From Hyalella azteca (lineage: Eukaryota; Arthropoda; Malacostraca; Amphipoda; Hyalellidae): a stretch of 64,000 nucleotides of DNA. The stretch covers positions 23,897 through 87,896 of the forward strand of contig NW_025944352.1 in the NCBI RefSeq assembly GCF_000764305.2, read 5' to 3'. Positions 1 to 11,993 of this stretch are shown piece after piece. Position numbers and translations under genes: made by a program. Each line of letters begins with the position of its first letter. Position 1 is the first letter of the stretch. The notes below the pieces were generated by a model. The model did not search any database, was not told the origin of the DNA, and saw only the letters and a program-made list of their open reading frames with translations.

Positions 1-18
1 GATTTTTAAATTTTTTAA

Positions 19-180
19 ATTATTTATTCTGTCAATTGATTCAAGCATTGTCTCCGACCTTACGCAAGTGTACAAAATTTCAGATAGATTGGACAGGTAA
101 AAGTGTGTTAAGTATTGATTATAAGTTTTGTAGCTGGCAGCAGACGGACCAACAAACAAACAAACAATAAATGAAGTTAA
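19..180 (+). repeat. Dispersed repeat family B, partial copy at the window start
   Basis: TGATTCAAGCATTGTCTCCG and CAAAATTTCAGATAGATTGG match the copies at 1.2-1.5 kb. It is cut by the window edge. The AT-rich single-copy stretch that follows (180-1015) holds no supported gene. Confidence 0.7.
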
Positions 181-1014
181 AGAGAAGTGTTGTAAAAATT
201 TGGAAAAAACCTACAGTTTCAAATACTACAGTTATGAATAATCATTCTGGTAATCGTAATAATTTTTCAACTCAAGTAAAAATGTTTGCGGATATTAAAC
301 ATTTTCAAACTGAGCAAGTAACAAGATTGCATCAAACTAGAATTTCAGTGGAACTACATAAAACAATCCTATACTAGGCTATACATATAGTGACAAACCA
401 CAAAATTTATAGAATCATGTCATTCTTGATTTCCTCACGAGTCATAATCTACTCATAATTTAAACCAGTTTCTTATGTATGATAATGCTGGATTGCTGGT
501 ACCGTCAAACGGGGAAATTAGGGACGAGGGTGAGGCTGGGGGTTAATCGGGACAGTCGTCCCACATTTCATAGAAATGTTGTAACAGCTAAACTAATAAA
601 AATAATGCAAAACTTAAAATAGTGGCGTAAATTTCAGCATTTTTACTATGTAGCATAGCATAAAGCAAGTTATGAAATCATTATATCAACAAAGGAAAAA
701 CAAGTGAAAATCTGAGAAACTGTCATTTATTCTGCATCATCTACAAAGGAAGAGGAGGACTTCAGAGTACTCTTAGTAATGGATAAGTACACTCTGCATG
801 CTTCAAAAATTTTAAAATTAAGTTTTATTTCAAGTGTCAAGTGGATTATCCAGTTGAGTTCCCTGTGTTAATTCGGGATGCTTTTATTTTGCATCTGTCA
901 TATTAGGAATAGCATTTGGAATTTTTCAGAGATGCCACACAATAGCTCTCGAAAGAGCTTTGAAAGCCCAAACTTGTTTATGAAATGTTCCATGGTAAGA
1001 AGTTATTAACAAAT

Positions 1015-1510
1015 AAAATATGCGTTTAAAAATTACTTTTTAAAGACAACACTTCCAAAGAATCCAGTGTCTCCAATCTCACAAATGTACAATGAATTTC
1101 TCATTTAATTTTCAAATTAAAAATTTAGTTTTTCAATTTTTTTTAATATATCAATTTTTTAATATATAATTTTTTCAAAATAATTTATTCTGTTAATTGA
1201 TTCATGCATTGCCTCTGACTTCACACAAGTGTGCAAAATTTCAGATCAATCAGACAGGTAAAAGTGTGTCAAATATCAGTTATAAGATTTGTAGCTGGCA
1301 AAATTATTTTTTTAATTTTTTTAATATTAAAATTTTTATTTTGACATTTGATTCATGCATTGTCTCCAACTTTACACAAGTGTGCAAAATTTCAGATCGA
1401 TAGGATAAGTAGAAGTGTATTAAATTTTGATTGCAAGATTTGTAGCAGACAGACAGACAGACAGACAGACAAGAAGTGAAGTTAAAGAGAAGTGTTGTAA
1501 AAACGCTCAA
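1015..1510 (+). repeat. Dispersed repeat family B (TTTCAGATCGAT core)
   Basis: It contains two tandem sub-copies of TTGATTCATGCATTGTCTCC..GTGCAAAATTTCAGATCxAT..AAGTGT, preceded by an AAGACAACACTTCxAAAGAAT block. A partial copy lies at 19-180, and a full inverted copy with the same block order at 30345-30870. A (GACA)n microsatellite sits at about 1448-1471. Confidence 0.75.
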
Positions 1511-2699
1511 AACCGTCCCTTATTACCCCGTTTGAAGGTATCCATGCCCATGATGCTTTCCCAGTCTTCTATAATAGGACTCATAAATGAACGTGAAAAA
1601 GTCTAAAAAAAGCCCAGCTTTGACACTATCCTCTTAATGATGACTATGATCCCATAATTTTACCCAGATTTCAACAGTGTGCAACTGGAAGGCATGAAGG
1701 GCAATTCTGAATATTGGACATAAATGATAAAGTTAAAAAAATGAGACTACAATTCCAATATTCTCCAATTCCAGCTTCTTCCAATTATTCCAATTCCAGC
1801 TTCTTGATTTTTCAGGGGAATAATTAACTTTCCACTTCAAGACATAGAAAAAATTGTTTCAAGGCCACAACATAGTGACAAAACTGGGACCTTCTATTTA
1901 GACTTTCCAATTTTGAGTGAATTGAGTCCCATTGACCAATGGAGTATCCTGGACGAAGCACCGCCTGTACTGGTATCATGATTTGACAAATGTGTTCCAT
2001 GATAAAGTTAGTTACATTTCATCAGAAGTTCCAGTAGACAATTTAAAACCACCCCAGCCATTCGTTACTAATCCAAAACAAAAGTTTTCCCACGAATTCA
2101 ATGTTCCACAACTATTGACAATGACAATTCTTAGAGCAACAGTACGCAGAACGTCTAACCACCAGCATTCAGCTAAGACGCCATTGGCTTCCAGAACATT
2201 CGCGCCCCACAGGGTAGTCAACCCTGCCAAATGAATGACTGTAAAAAGTATTTGCTGAATAGATCTTATGATACAATATTAATGCATAGCTTAAATATTT
2301 ATTGTTTCGCTATTGAGTGGACATTCGAAAATGTATTGGTATAAATTTTCTTTAAAAAAAATTCGTGAGTGGGTGCAAATGTGACGATAAATTATTTTTT
2401 TTTCTTTGTCGATAACATTTTTTAGCTTATTCATAATCCAAGGTCACCTCAAATTTTAAAATAGTGGTTGCCATTATCAATTAATATGTGCTATCACACA
2501 AGTTGCGAACAAGTGAAAAGTAAGATGTTGGTATGTTCTACGAACTATTATAAACTGCCCCCTCTTTGTCCCGATTGACCCACCCCCTTACCCATGCACC
2601 CCCAAACGACGATAGAATCGACCGCGGCCGAAAAGGTTTAAGCTGCCGCGCCGCGAGCGTATGAAATTCTTGCGAAGAAACGACTAGACTCCAGCGTTT

Positions 2700-2835
2700 G
2701 GTATTTTTTCTTATCCGAGACGAGACGAGACGAGACAACAGACTCTGTCCCGGTTCGCAATAAAAACTGGGACAATTTTCAGCCCTCCGTAGGAATTCCG
2801 GGACGATACCGAGACGAGACGAGACGTCCCGGTTA
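2700..2835. repeat. GAGAC pentanucleotide repeats
   Basis: Runs of GAGAC occur at 2718-2736 and 2812-2826, with inverted counterparts (GTCTC) near 4070-4095 and 4225-4245, inside the arms of the foldback-like repeat. Confidence 0.7.
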
Positions 2836-2945
2836 AAATAGGTACATTAAAATTTCCCGGAATTTATAGCCATTTTAACGAGACATAACGAGACGCATCA
2901 ATTATTGATGTGGTGTAAACTTTGGCTCACCATCATACATTTATA

Positions 2946-3101
2946 CAGAGCTGGGCAGCGCTACTTTGAAATGTAGCGGCCGCTACCGCTACATGCTCCA
3001 AATGTTGCGTGCGCTACCGCTACAATTGCTTAAATGTAGCGCCGCTACCGCTACTGAAAATGTAGCGGCCGCTACATGTAGCACGCTACTGCCCACCTCT
3101 G
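2946..3101. mobile_element. hAT-type MITE with perfect 8-bp target duplication
   Basis: The 156-bp element starts CAGAGCTGGGCAG and ends CTGCCCACCTCTG, hAT-like terminal inverted repeats. CATTTATA flanks it on both sides (2938-2945 and 3102-3109), an exact 8-bp duplication as made by hAT transposases. The inside is built of GTAGCGG/CCGCTAC units that can fold into long hairpins. It has no coding capacity. Confidence 0.9.
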
Positions 3102-5639
3102 CATTTATAAAATAACTTGAGACGTATCCTTGTACTATTCTGATTGGAGCTCGGCAATTGAAATGATTTTTTCTACGAATACATGTTGTGGTTTAATATG
3201 ATACTTAATATTGACAGGCGAACAAAAATGGAAAAACACTTTTTTTTCAAAAATTGTGTTCTATGATGGTTTGGGGGAGGCCATACTAGCTGTAGCTAGT
3301 GACATCGGCTGACTGGACAGACTTTGATTTGCCTCCAGCTCTATCACAGAATCAGATTCATCGATCTTGCCTTAAGCAATCTATTTCAACAAAAAAGTCT
3401 GGAAAGAAATATCAATAACATTTTAAAATACAACAAAATTTAAGTTGGAAAAAATATAATAATTTGATCTTCAAAAAAGAACTCGAAAATTCCATGTGTA
3501 TCCTTTCTAAGTAACGTTAAACAAGCCCAAGTGTTTGATAACAATTCAGGAAACTGCGCAATTGTGAAGATTTCCTGGAGGCGTAGCACAAAATTTTACT
3601 AAAGGCAGAGATAATCTAATACTAGCTTTAGCATTATTAGGAATATATTATCAGGAATCAACTCCACTGTCTACTAATTGGCCGACTAATCTAGACACTG
3701 CGTCCCTACTCCCTATGCGCACCACGGCGCCTGAACTCGTTCCGAATGCGTAATAAACTCGACTCATATTAGTACGGTTCCCATAAGTGCCATCGAAGCC
3801 TTAGTTAAGACTTAAGAGTAACATTTTTGACTCAATACTCAGCCATGCATACATCGACATGTTTGCGCTGTTTGTCGGACCACTAATTAACTGCCATGTC
3901 AGTTAGTCAGACAAATTTTGCTAAATCTGCAATTAACTCAATTTAACTGGTAACTGTCTATGGCCCTATTAGCTATAAAGGCAAACTTGTCATTCTTCAA
4001 CCCATGTTTTCGAAATGATTCGTATCGTAATCGAAAAACTTGTTTTGTCTTCAATAATTAAGACAAATCTCGTCTCTTCTCGTTATGTCTCGTTTCAAAT
4101 CTGTCTGTCTCGTCCCGGTTTATAATTTACCGGGACACAAGTTTTATAGTCCGGGACAGAAGGCTTGTCTCGGTTCATACGTTTATTCCGGGACAAATTT
4201 CACCCTCTGTCCCGTTATTTTTTTCCCGGAATTTTCTCGTCTCGTTTCGTCTGTCCCGGTTCATTTCGAGAAAATTATTTCGAGACGCTGGAGTCTAGAA
4301 ACGACCGAGGCCACGGGTCGCTACGGCCGAATCACCCTAATACTGCACGCGAGCTAAAGTCGGCAAGTTCGGCCAATTTTTGCCCGTTTGTGAGGGTTCC
4401 TGCGGTGATCGGCCGTAATCGCTGCGAGAATTTCGAACTGGGTTAAGGAAGCAGGATTTTAAGGCCGTTTTTTGCTGCTGCTAGTTTTCGCAATTAACTT
4501 GATCAATAAAGCCAAGACCTTTATTGGTTCACTCGAGGTAGGTTCTGAAAACTATAATGCCTGGTGGAGAGAAAGAGAGCTAGCCCGCATATCTTTTATC
4601 TACGGCCTACACACTACACAGTGACCTCTCGACCTACACAGTGACCCAACACAGCCTACACAGCGACCCAATTGATCGGACTTGTTGCACTTTCAATCCA
4701 TCGCAGATACCGAGCTAATCCGCATGAATTTGAAATATAATTGAAATATAATTGATTCAAATTGTATTAATATTTTCTAGAGCATTGGTGCTCATCCATG
4801 TTGATCGACAAAAAAACTGAGAGGAAATCCTAAAATGTCATCAGACACTTTTCTAAACGTTGCAAAGGGCATATCGAAAGCAACGTAATCACTGTAAATA
4901 ATTGCAAATAATTTATAAGCAATTAAAATAGCGAATTCAAGTAGTATAACACATGTATAATCAGTTAGTAAACTAATATTCACATTGCAGGTATTAAAAT
5001 TCTAAATTGACATATGGAAACAAATCACATGAAAAACACAAATCGACAGGCCTAACTATTTACAATTTCAAGAGCATACAAACTTGAGGCGACACTCGAA
5101 CTAGGGATTTGTCTTACGAAGTGCACAGGCGGTCTATGTTATAGGCAGCTGCAAGTTGGAAATAACTATCATCATGGAAGAATAATTCGTTGATAAACAG
5201 AGTCGGATATATTAAGAGCAATGAAGTAGTTTCGATTAATACATGGCGGGAAATGATTGAGCTTACCATGAAAAACCAGTTTTACGGCAAGTCTGTTTTT
5301 ATTCCACGCAAAAAATAGCGCGTCTGAAAGGCTGAGTCATTACCAGAGTGGTGAGTAAACATCCTCGGGTTAATGTAGGCCTGTGCTAAAGAGATTAATC
5401 TAGCAGTGCTGCCAAGTGAGTTGAACTAATAGGGTTAAGCGTGCCGGTGACCTCCAATATCAAGTTTATCGGTCCTCAATTGAACGTTAACGGCGATAAA
5501 TTATCAGTGCAACTGATTCACGTAATTGTTCTACGACCATCACTGGCTCCCTGACCCTCTTGATTTACTTTTATCGCATTATAAAACCTCCTGGACAAGC
5601 CAGGTGCTCATTTTTCCGCCGAAATTTAATGAGTGGCTG

Positions 5640-5795
5640 AGTTGGCCATGAGCTGAGCTTCCTGGAAGAACTTGCGGTACTCGAAATCGAGAGTGGGACT
5701 GGAGCGTGGGACTCGAGTCCCACTCCTCAGTAGGACTCGAACTCGGCAGCGTGGTTCGAGAGTCACCATTGCACCACCGCAGTTCTGCACAATTT
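5640..5795 (-). repeat. tRNA-derived SINE-like sequence
   Basis: The minus strand has an A-box-like GTGGTGCAATGGTGACT (5777-5761) and a B-box GAGTTCGAGTCCTAC (5744-5730), spaced as in a tRNA, but no complete cloverleaf. An 18-bp perfect palindrome, GTGGGACTCGAGTCCCAC (5706-5723), follows. A tRNA-like head of a SINE is the best reading; a decayed tRNA gene is possible. Confidence 0.45.
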
Positions 5796-6003
5796 ACTGG
5801 TTCGGTCAATTGGTTTGGCAGATTGGAGCAAGTGTGATGGTATATATGCGTAATTCCTATACTAGTTGAATGTTGCATATCTCTCGACATTAATTACTTA
5901 ATTGAGTGATCGCCAGTGCATTTACATGCATGAAAATAGCATAGACTTTATGCCTAAATTATTCAGCTCAGTTGTGGTAATACAAACGTCTCATGACACG
6001 CAG

Positions 6004-6079
6004 GTACAAAGCTGCACCGCTGACGCCAACCACGCATGTTCTGCTGCTAAGGCGACATCCAACACGACAGGACCAGCAG
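6004..6079 (+). CDS. Cys-rich secreted protein candidate, exon a
   Basis: The acceptor ACACGCAG starts a phase-0 exon encoding VQSCTADANHACSAAK and then a Thr/Asn-rich tail, ending in phase 1 at GCAG|GTCAGA. The phase agrees with the next candidate exon. I do not recognise the family; upstream exons with a start codon were not found. Confidence 0.4.
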
Positions 6080-6205
6080 GTCAGAGAGATCTAGCATTAC
6101 CACAATCTTTATCTCTTCTTTTGGGGAGTTCAATTTAATTTTTTTAAATATATTTCGATATTTTCAGCAAAATTCCTAATTAGCATGGATCATTTCCTGC
6201 TGTAG

Positions 6206-6325
6206 GAGGGCCGCAGTCCCGCTGTGACGCCCCCTTGTGCCCGTGTTCCGTGCCCGGCATGGAACACGTGTGTTTACCATGTCACGAACTGCACAACGTC
6301 ACGGAGTCGTGTACAGATGCTGATG
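6206..6325 (+). CDS. Cys-rich secreted protein candidate, exon b
   Basis: The acceptor TTTCCTGCTGTAG starts a 120-nt exon, phase 1 to 1. It encodes SRCDAPLCPCSVPGMEHVC, then LPCHELHNVTESCTDAD. It has seven Cys and an N-glycosylation site (NVT), loosely like TIL-type inhibitor spacing. The donor GATG|GTTGCG is weak. CTDAD echoes CTADA of exon a, hinting at repeated modules. Confidence 0.45.
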
Positions 6326-6431
6326 GTTGCGAAGATTTCCATATCCATGCTAAAAAATCAATTTATATTCTCCATGACATATTCCAGCTTATAAATTAAA
6401 TTATTTACTTGTGTAAATTCAACCACGTCAG

Positions 6432-6516
6432 AGTCCGGGAAGCCTCGTTGCTCCGTGAGAAAGGCGCCAGGCGTGGACATCAATGTACAAGCCTGCGGGG
6501 ATCAGGATCTGCAGCT
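6432..6516 (+). CDS. Cys-rich secreted protein candidate, exon c
   Basis: The acceptor CCACGTCAG starts in phase 1. It encodes SGKPRCSVRKAPGVDINVQ and then ACGDQDLQ. It either splices at CAGCT|GTGAGT or ends at the overlapping TGA (6517-6519). No further exon was identified downstream. Confidence 0.4.
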
Positions 6517-7399
6517 GTGAGTTACCGTTAACCTGAGCTGGCCTAACATGATCCTTTCCTACAATTGCGTAGCTCCCAACAATTCTGGGCTATCGTGTTA
6601 GCAAGTCGTAAGCTATAAAAGACAGACAATATTCACTGAATAAAACCAACCAGCCCTAGCAAAGAATGGTATGACCCAGCATCGCCAATTATTATACAAC
6701 AATCAGATAGAGTTTGTAGTCACGTTCCAGAATTCTCCCTCCACTAAGCTGCGAGTATCCGTCTTCAGCATCGAATCAGCCCCTAAATGAAAAGTTAATG
6801 GCCGGAATGTATGATGGAATAGGGAGCCCAACTTTACGTTCCAAGAATAGATTCAGTTAGCTAATATTGGTAATGTATTTTAACGGAGTGATAGTGTTTC
6901 CAACGAGATTGCGATTTTACAGTATTTTAAGTATGAGCACACCGGCCAGCTGGTGCGAAAGGCCTATTCGATAAGTGGCATGGCGGTGCCCGGCAGGTTT
7001 CATGCAACTATCTGGGGAGCTATGAATATTGGACGCAATGCGAGGGCACGAGGCAAGTTTGGAACAGGTCGAGTGCTGGTACGGGTACAAATTAAGTGAC
7101 GCTTCGACGTGACGTTTATTGGTGGATAGGCATTGGTACCTGGGCTATTCACTTCCGTAATTTGTAGAGAAAATCTCCACATATATAAAATAGAATGTTA
7201 GAGTGAGCCACTGACAGCCTCATTCGGAGACGGATTTGTGGCCTTACGTATTCTGGGCGTTCAGTCCAGATCTGATTGACGTTCAAAATTGTTGTTGCAC
7301 TGCTGTGCTCACATTCCTGGCTGATTTTACTTAGTTATTCGGCATTTTTATACCGACCAGTGCTCTCGCTGCCGATTACCAGCTGACGTTATTGAGTTA

Positions 7400-8010
7400 T
7401 TAAAGGTACGCCGCCGTTGGCCACAAATTTAGCTCTTAAATAAACGCTGGAGCCAATGCTCAGCCTCATAATGCAACAACTTTATTCAAATGCAGAACTA
7501 GAAGCCACAGACTACGCAAGAACACCGTAGCACACTAGCGGCACACCACTTGAGCATGAAAGCGCCGTAAGTCTAAAGTCAATACTTGAGTACGCTCGCA
7601 CATTAGCAGGCAGGTCAGCATCCGGTCTCACCTACTGTGGCCTACCCTCTTCTGGCTTAACCTATTCACGATGCCCCGACTCGCAACTTTTTTTGTAGCC
7701 AATAACCGGTTCTACTTGCTCTATTTAACCGCCTTTCCTACTTCCGGCAGTCTATGAGGTTAAGTTAGGTCCGCTGAGGTTGCTTTTGGGATTAATGTTG
7801 CATAGTATGTAGGTTAGGCTCGGAAGAGGTTTAGATCAGATGCGGAATGACAATGCATTACTTGAAAACGCTTAAGCGTTGGCTGTGTATAGCTATCCGT
7901 CGCAGTGTTTTTAAGCACTCGACTTCACAGGTTGCTATGAACCTACTGAGCTTGTCTACGGAAAGGAATATTCGTAGAGTGTGAAATTAGGCAAAGTTGG
8001 CGCACGGGAT
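7400..8010 (+). repeat. ~600-bp dispersed repeat family A, copy 1
   Basis: Marked by TTGGCCACAAATTTA, AGACTACGCAAGAACACCGT, CCTAACCTATTCACG-like, TGAGGTTAAGTTAGGTCCGC and AAGCACTCGACTTCA blocks in a fixed order shared with 19045 and 61450. There is no ORF and no clear terminal repeats. It may be a nonautonomous element or an LTR-like remnant. Confidence 0.75.
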
Positions 8011-8590
8011 ACGCTCCGTTTTCAACCATCTTGTATAGTCCGCTACTGGGGTGAACTAGGGAATGCTTGGAGAGAGAAAGTATTCATAACTTTGACGTGT
8101 CTAGTTTGGTGGCTCGTTTACTGACAATAATTATCATACTTGTTCGGAATACGAGCATAATTCACATATATATTAAAACCTAATCTACCTATGCTCTAAA
8201 AATTTGAATTTCGTTAGTTCAAAATATTTTTTTGTTTTTCAGTGGCTTTGGAACAGTCGAGAGTACAGCAAAGTTTGTTTAATTTTGGAATTGCGTTATG
8301 ATAGCCATTCCTAGTGATGTTAGGAAAATGTGGATATAAAATACTTAGTTAAAAATATGCGGTATGCAACTCCATTCGTATAAATGAGTAATTCTGATAA
8401 ACGCGTTACATTGACTCTAAAACAGCAATTTATTCATGTATTAATTTTTTATGCATGGCTTGCATTCTCCAAAATGAGTCATTTAATCGTCGAAACCATG
8501 AAAACAATCTAACGAACCTTTAGCTACGTCAGGGGATCAAGTAAGGAGCGTCTTTTTATCAATTGAGGTAACACTTCCCTCCCCCGTTAG

Positions 8591-8671
8591 GACCTGCATC
8601 CGAGAGATGAAGGTGCCTGTGCTGACGGTGGTCTTGGCTGAGTGCTGGGGCAGTGCAACCCTCGCTCTCAG
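8591..8671 (+). CDS. Candidate signal-peptide exon
   Basis: A pyrimidine-rich acceptor (CCCTCCCCCGTTAG) leads to an ATG at 8607 and MKVPVLTVVLAECWGSATLA, then a strong donor, CTCAG|GTGAGA. It looks like the first coding exon of a secreted protein. No partner exon was found downstream before the repeat array at 10.4 kb. Confidence 0.4.
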
Positions 8672-9689
8672 GTGAGACTTTTTTTTCAGCGTTTGGACGT
8701 TTTCGGAGTAAATGTTTATCTGAGTGAAGCTCTTCGTCGGGAATTTGCCTTCTGTTGTCATTTATATTATGATTTTTCCCAAAACCGAACAATAATCGTA
8801 TGAACAAAATAAAATTTAAACAAATATTTCAACGACTTGCTCATATATGGGAAAATTAGTCCACCAGGCCCAAGACCAGAGTGAGTGCAACAGTTGGGCC
8901 TCAAGAGAATCAGAATCAATGATCTCTATGACATGTGTGTAGTGTCAGATTCTAGTGACTTCTTGTATAGGGTAATCCACGGAAAACTTCCTGATTTGAA
9001 AGATCAGTTAAAAAACTAGTTAAGATATCATTACCACACAAATTTTATTGAAAATTAATTGCCTGAATTTTTATACCACTTAGTAGAAATGAGTAGGAAG
9101 AATGAGTATAAGTAGGTAGAAAAGTGAGCTCATTACCACAGTTTGCATGACCAGCTTAAATCACAGTTTCCGACCATTAACCCACAATTTCATTTTGAAT
9201 CTTGGTCATCGAAAATTTGCTTGCTGTCTTCCGATCAAAAAACTAATCATTAACCTTCGATTGACGAACCACTTTTTTAACCGAGAACCCGGGACTTGAT
9301 CAAGCCCCACACATATTGCATGCATGCATATTGCAGAGCTGCCACAATTGTCACAGGATGCACTGGATAAGTGTGAATGATAAAGGAATGTTATCACATG
9401 TAAAATTCGACGTATTATGCACGCCCAGTCAAGTAGGCCTTGATCGATCGATGAAGATTAGAACGGATCGATGAAGAAATTAATGCAGATTCTTGCTCGA
9501 TCGACGAGGGCAAATCCCCATTTGGAGTGGGCAACGGAGAGGGATATGTCGCGGGGCGCGACGACGATTATCGAGGAACTTTCTATGCCGATTCAGCGAA
9601 GATCGTCGAAGTTTCTGCACCTGATAATTTGTTGAATCGAATAATCTTCATCGATCGATGTCGAATCTCAGGTAGTTGTAACCAAATCG

Positions 9690-9875
9690 GCATTAATCGA
9701 CGTCGAATATTCATTAATCTACGTCGAATCTACAATAATCGACGCCGCATTCACATTAATCGATGCCGAATATTCATTAATCGACGCCGAATATCCATTA
9801 ATCGACGCCGAATATTCATTAATCGATGTCGAATCTATAATATTGCGATGCTGAATCGATAATATTCGATGCTGA
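9690..9875 (+). repeat. 21-bp minisatellite
   Basis: About nine degenerate units of ATTAATCGACGCCGAATATTC. The period is a multiple of three, so the frame stays open as INRRRIF repeats, but this gives no evidence of coding. It is rich in ATCGAT/CGACG. Confidence 0.85.
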
Positions 9876-10445
9876 ATATTAGCAGTTTTCACGCCCTACT
9901 GTATCGAATATAATTTCGGCATATATGTATGAAAGTACACAATGTCTTTAATACAGAATTCAAGCTGCGGATAACAGCAAGAATAACCTATCAAATCGGT
10001 GAGGCTTCTATAATGACGTACATAAAACATGTATACATGTTCTTTCCACGATTATTAGTACATACCGGTACCAGCATTGTAGCAGTAGTGACGGCAGTAG
10101 TGCTGATGATGGTATTGGTATTTGGATTTTTTGAAACGGTCTTATTCTCTGTCCTTGTCAATGGCTGGCTCATTTTTCGTTATTGAAGACTGGAAAACCT
10201 TGAGGCAGGGATATGGCTACAAGAACTTTTTAACGAAGGCGCACTTGTAGGAAAACCGTCGACCATTTCAATACCCCCACATTCAATGATGATTGATGAC
10301 GTCATTTCAGAGTGGATGGATTTATGAAGGGATGAAGGTTGATGCTCATCAGAATCAACGCAATGAAGTATATCTGAGTAGATAATATGACAATATCCAT
10401 ATATCTCTCAGACATACAACAAGGCGATGTTCGTTCTCTCTCCCA

Positions 10446-10575
10446 NNNNNNNNNNNNNNNNNNNNNNNNNNNNNNNNNNNNNNNNNNNNNNNNNNNNNNN
10501 NNNNNNNNNNNNNNNNNNNNNNNNNNNNNNNNNNNNNNNNNNNNNNNNNNNNNNNNNNNNNNNNNNNNNNNNNNN
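10446..10575. other. Assembly gap (130 N)
   Basis: A run of N directly left of a ~265-bp tandem array. The gap probably hides further array units, so the true length is unknown. Confidence 0.99.
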
Positions 10576-11370
10576 TCACATCGTCGCAAATACGTGAGCT
10601 CTCCTCCAATCACTCTCCTATTGACACAGTTCATGGTGATTCATATACACAGGAACATTACAGGATACGAAAGACCAGCACTTATTAGAAGGACAACTTA
10701 GCCCGAGTATACTTGTAGCTGCACGATTGACGACACTATTGGAAGTTAGTCATCGATGAGCACGACTAGCTCGTTCGAGCTGCGTTGAAACGGATGTCGT
10801 CTGCATGAGTGCTCGCGTGGCGGTAGCACCTTCAAACTTTATACTGCCTTCAAAAAACATGAGCTCTCCTCAAAACACTCTCCTAATGACACAGTACATG
10901 GTAATTCAAATACACAGGAACATTAGAGAAAACGAAACACCAGCACGTATTAGAAGGACATCTCATCGCGAGTATACATGTAGCTGCACGATTGACGACA
11001 CTACTGGAAATTAGTCATGGATGAGCACCAAGCGTTCGATCTTTGTTCAAACGGATGTCGTCTGCCTGAGTTCCCGCGTGACGGTAGCACCTCCTAACTT
11101 TATCCTGCCTTCAAAAAAACGTGATCTCTCCTCCAATCACTCTCCTAGTGACACAGTAGAAGGTAATTAAATACACAGGAATATTACAGGAAACGAAAAC
11201 GAGCACTTAGAAGGACTTAGACTTAGAGCACTTAGACGACACTACTGGACGCGAATGATGCATCGACACGACTGGTTCGTTCTCCTGTCCTACAAACCGA
11301 ACGTCGTCTGCTTGAGTGCCCGCGCGACGGTTGCACCATAAAACTTTATACTGCCTTCAAAAGAATTCTT
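10576..11370 (+). repeat. ~265-bp tandem repeat, three copies
   Basis: GTGAGCTCTCCTCCAATCAC-like starts recur at about 10592, 10858 and 11121. Each is followed by GACACAGTxxATGGT, ACACAGGAACATTA, GACGACACTA, CGGATGTCGTCTGC and AACTTTATxCTGCCTTCAAAA. The third copy has a short internal deletion. Right of it the family continues into unique AT-rich DNA. Confidence 0.88.
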
Positions 11371-11417
11371 CTTACTTACTACTAACACTACAAAACTGCA
11401 TAATAAAATTTACAAAC

Positions 11418-11992
11418 TCTAAATTCGAGTGCAAATGGACTATAGACAAGTCGTGACGTATCTCATAACTTAAAATTTCAGGCAATTCTAAAGAAACAAA
11501 TTATCTAAATTAAAACTCATGGAATTATATTAAATTATTTATAGATCTTTACACAAATGATCGTATTTTGACACGAGATCATTAACAGTTGATCTCTACG
11601 TAACTCATTTTAGATAATGGTAACGGTGATAACCTAATTAATTGTGATTATTAATCAGTAACATAATCAATTTTTATGTGCTTATCACAAGATCATGATT
11701 TTATTTTTAGCATATGGAAGTTAATGTATATTAATTTCAGATTAATTATTCTAAAAGAATGAAAAGCCAACCGACAAGTTTGCAGAAAATTATTTTTTCA
11801 CTTTGTTTGTTGAGTTGCCTACTCTCATTTACTTCGATCATCAGCGATGAACCCACAGTCGAAAGTTCGCCGTGCATCTGTAAAGATTGTTTAGGGAAAC
11901 TCGACTGCCAAACCATCGAGTGGGCGGATCTTCCGCGTTATGACATAACCCACAATAATCGACGTCGTTGCCCACATTGCTGCTTGACTGGG
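11418..11992 (+). repeat. Segment duplicated in inverted orientation at 63485-63896
   Basis: AATTCGAGTGCAAATGGACT and the following ~180 bp, then the Cys-rich exon, match the reverse complement of 63485-63896. The middle part (11600-11840) is mostly missing in the other copy. Intronic as well as exonic sequence is shared. Confidence 0.8.
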
Positions 11993-11993
11993 T
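11847..11993 (+). pseudogene. Cys-rich exon copy, truncated by a Penelope-like element
   Basis: After a good pyrimidine tract and ATCATCAG, the frame encodes SSPCICKDCLGKLDCQ and ends RRRCPHCCLTG. At about 11993 the match to the sister copy at 63.5 kb stops, and inverted Penelope-like sequence begins. The Cys pattern C-x-C-x2-C-x5-C..C-x2-CC is shared by both copies. An open frame through the junction is accidental. Confidence 0.5.

Larger units (their letters stand above)
2660..4305. repeat. Foldback-like element with ~250-270-bp inverted repeats
   Basis: 2660-2910 and 4030-4305 are diverged inverted repeats. Both contain AAACGA..CTAGACTCCAGCGT, runs of GAGAC, GGGAC/GTCCC-rich blocks, ACGAGACATAACGAGA and TAATTATTGA. 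The ~1.1 kb between them holds the hAT MITE and AT-rich DNA without an ORF. No terminal duplication was identified, so it may be a foldback transposon or a palindromic duplication. Confidence 0.6.

Noticed and set aside
6940..7100. Two overlapping open frames, one reading ..GLFDKWHGGARQVSCNYLG..
   Set aside because: Coding-like at first sight, but three frames including the minus strand are open and no splice or start context selects one.
9527..9862. 111-codon ORF rich in INRRRIF repeats
   Set aside because: Its repetitive part is a 21-bp minisatellite whose period preserves the frame; no other coding evidence.
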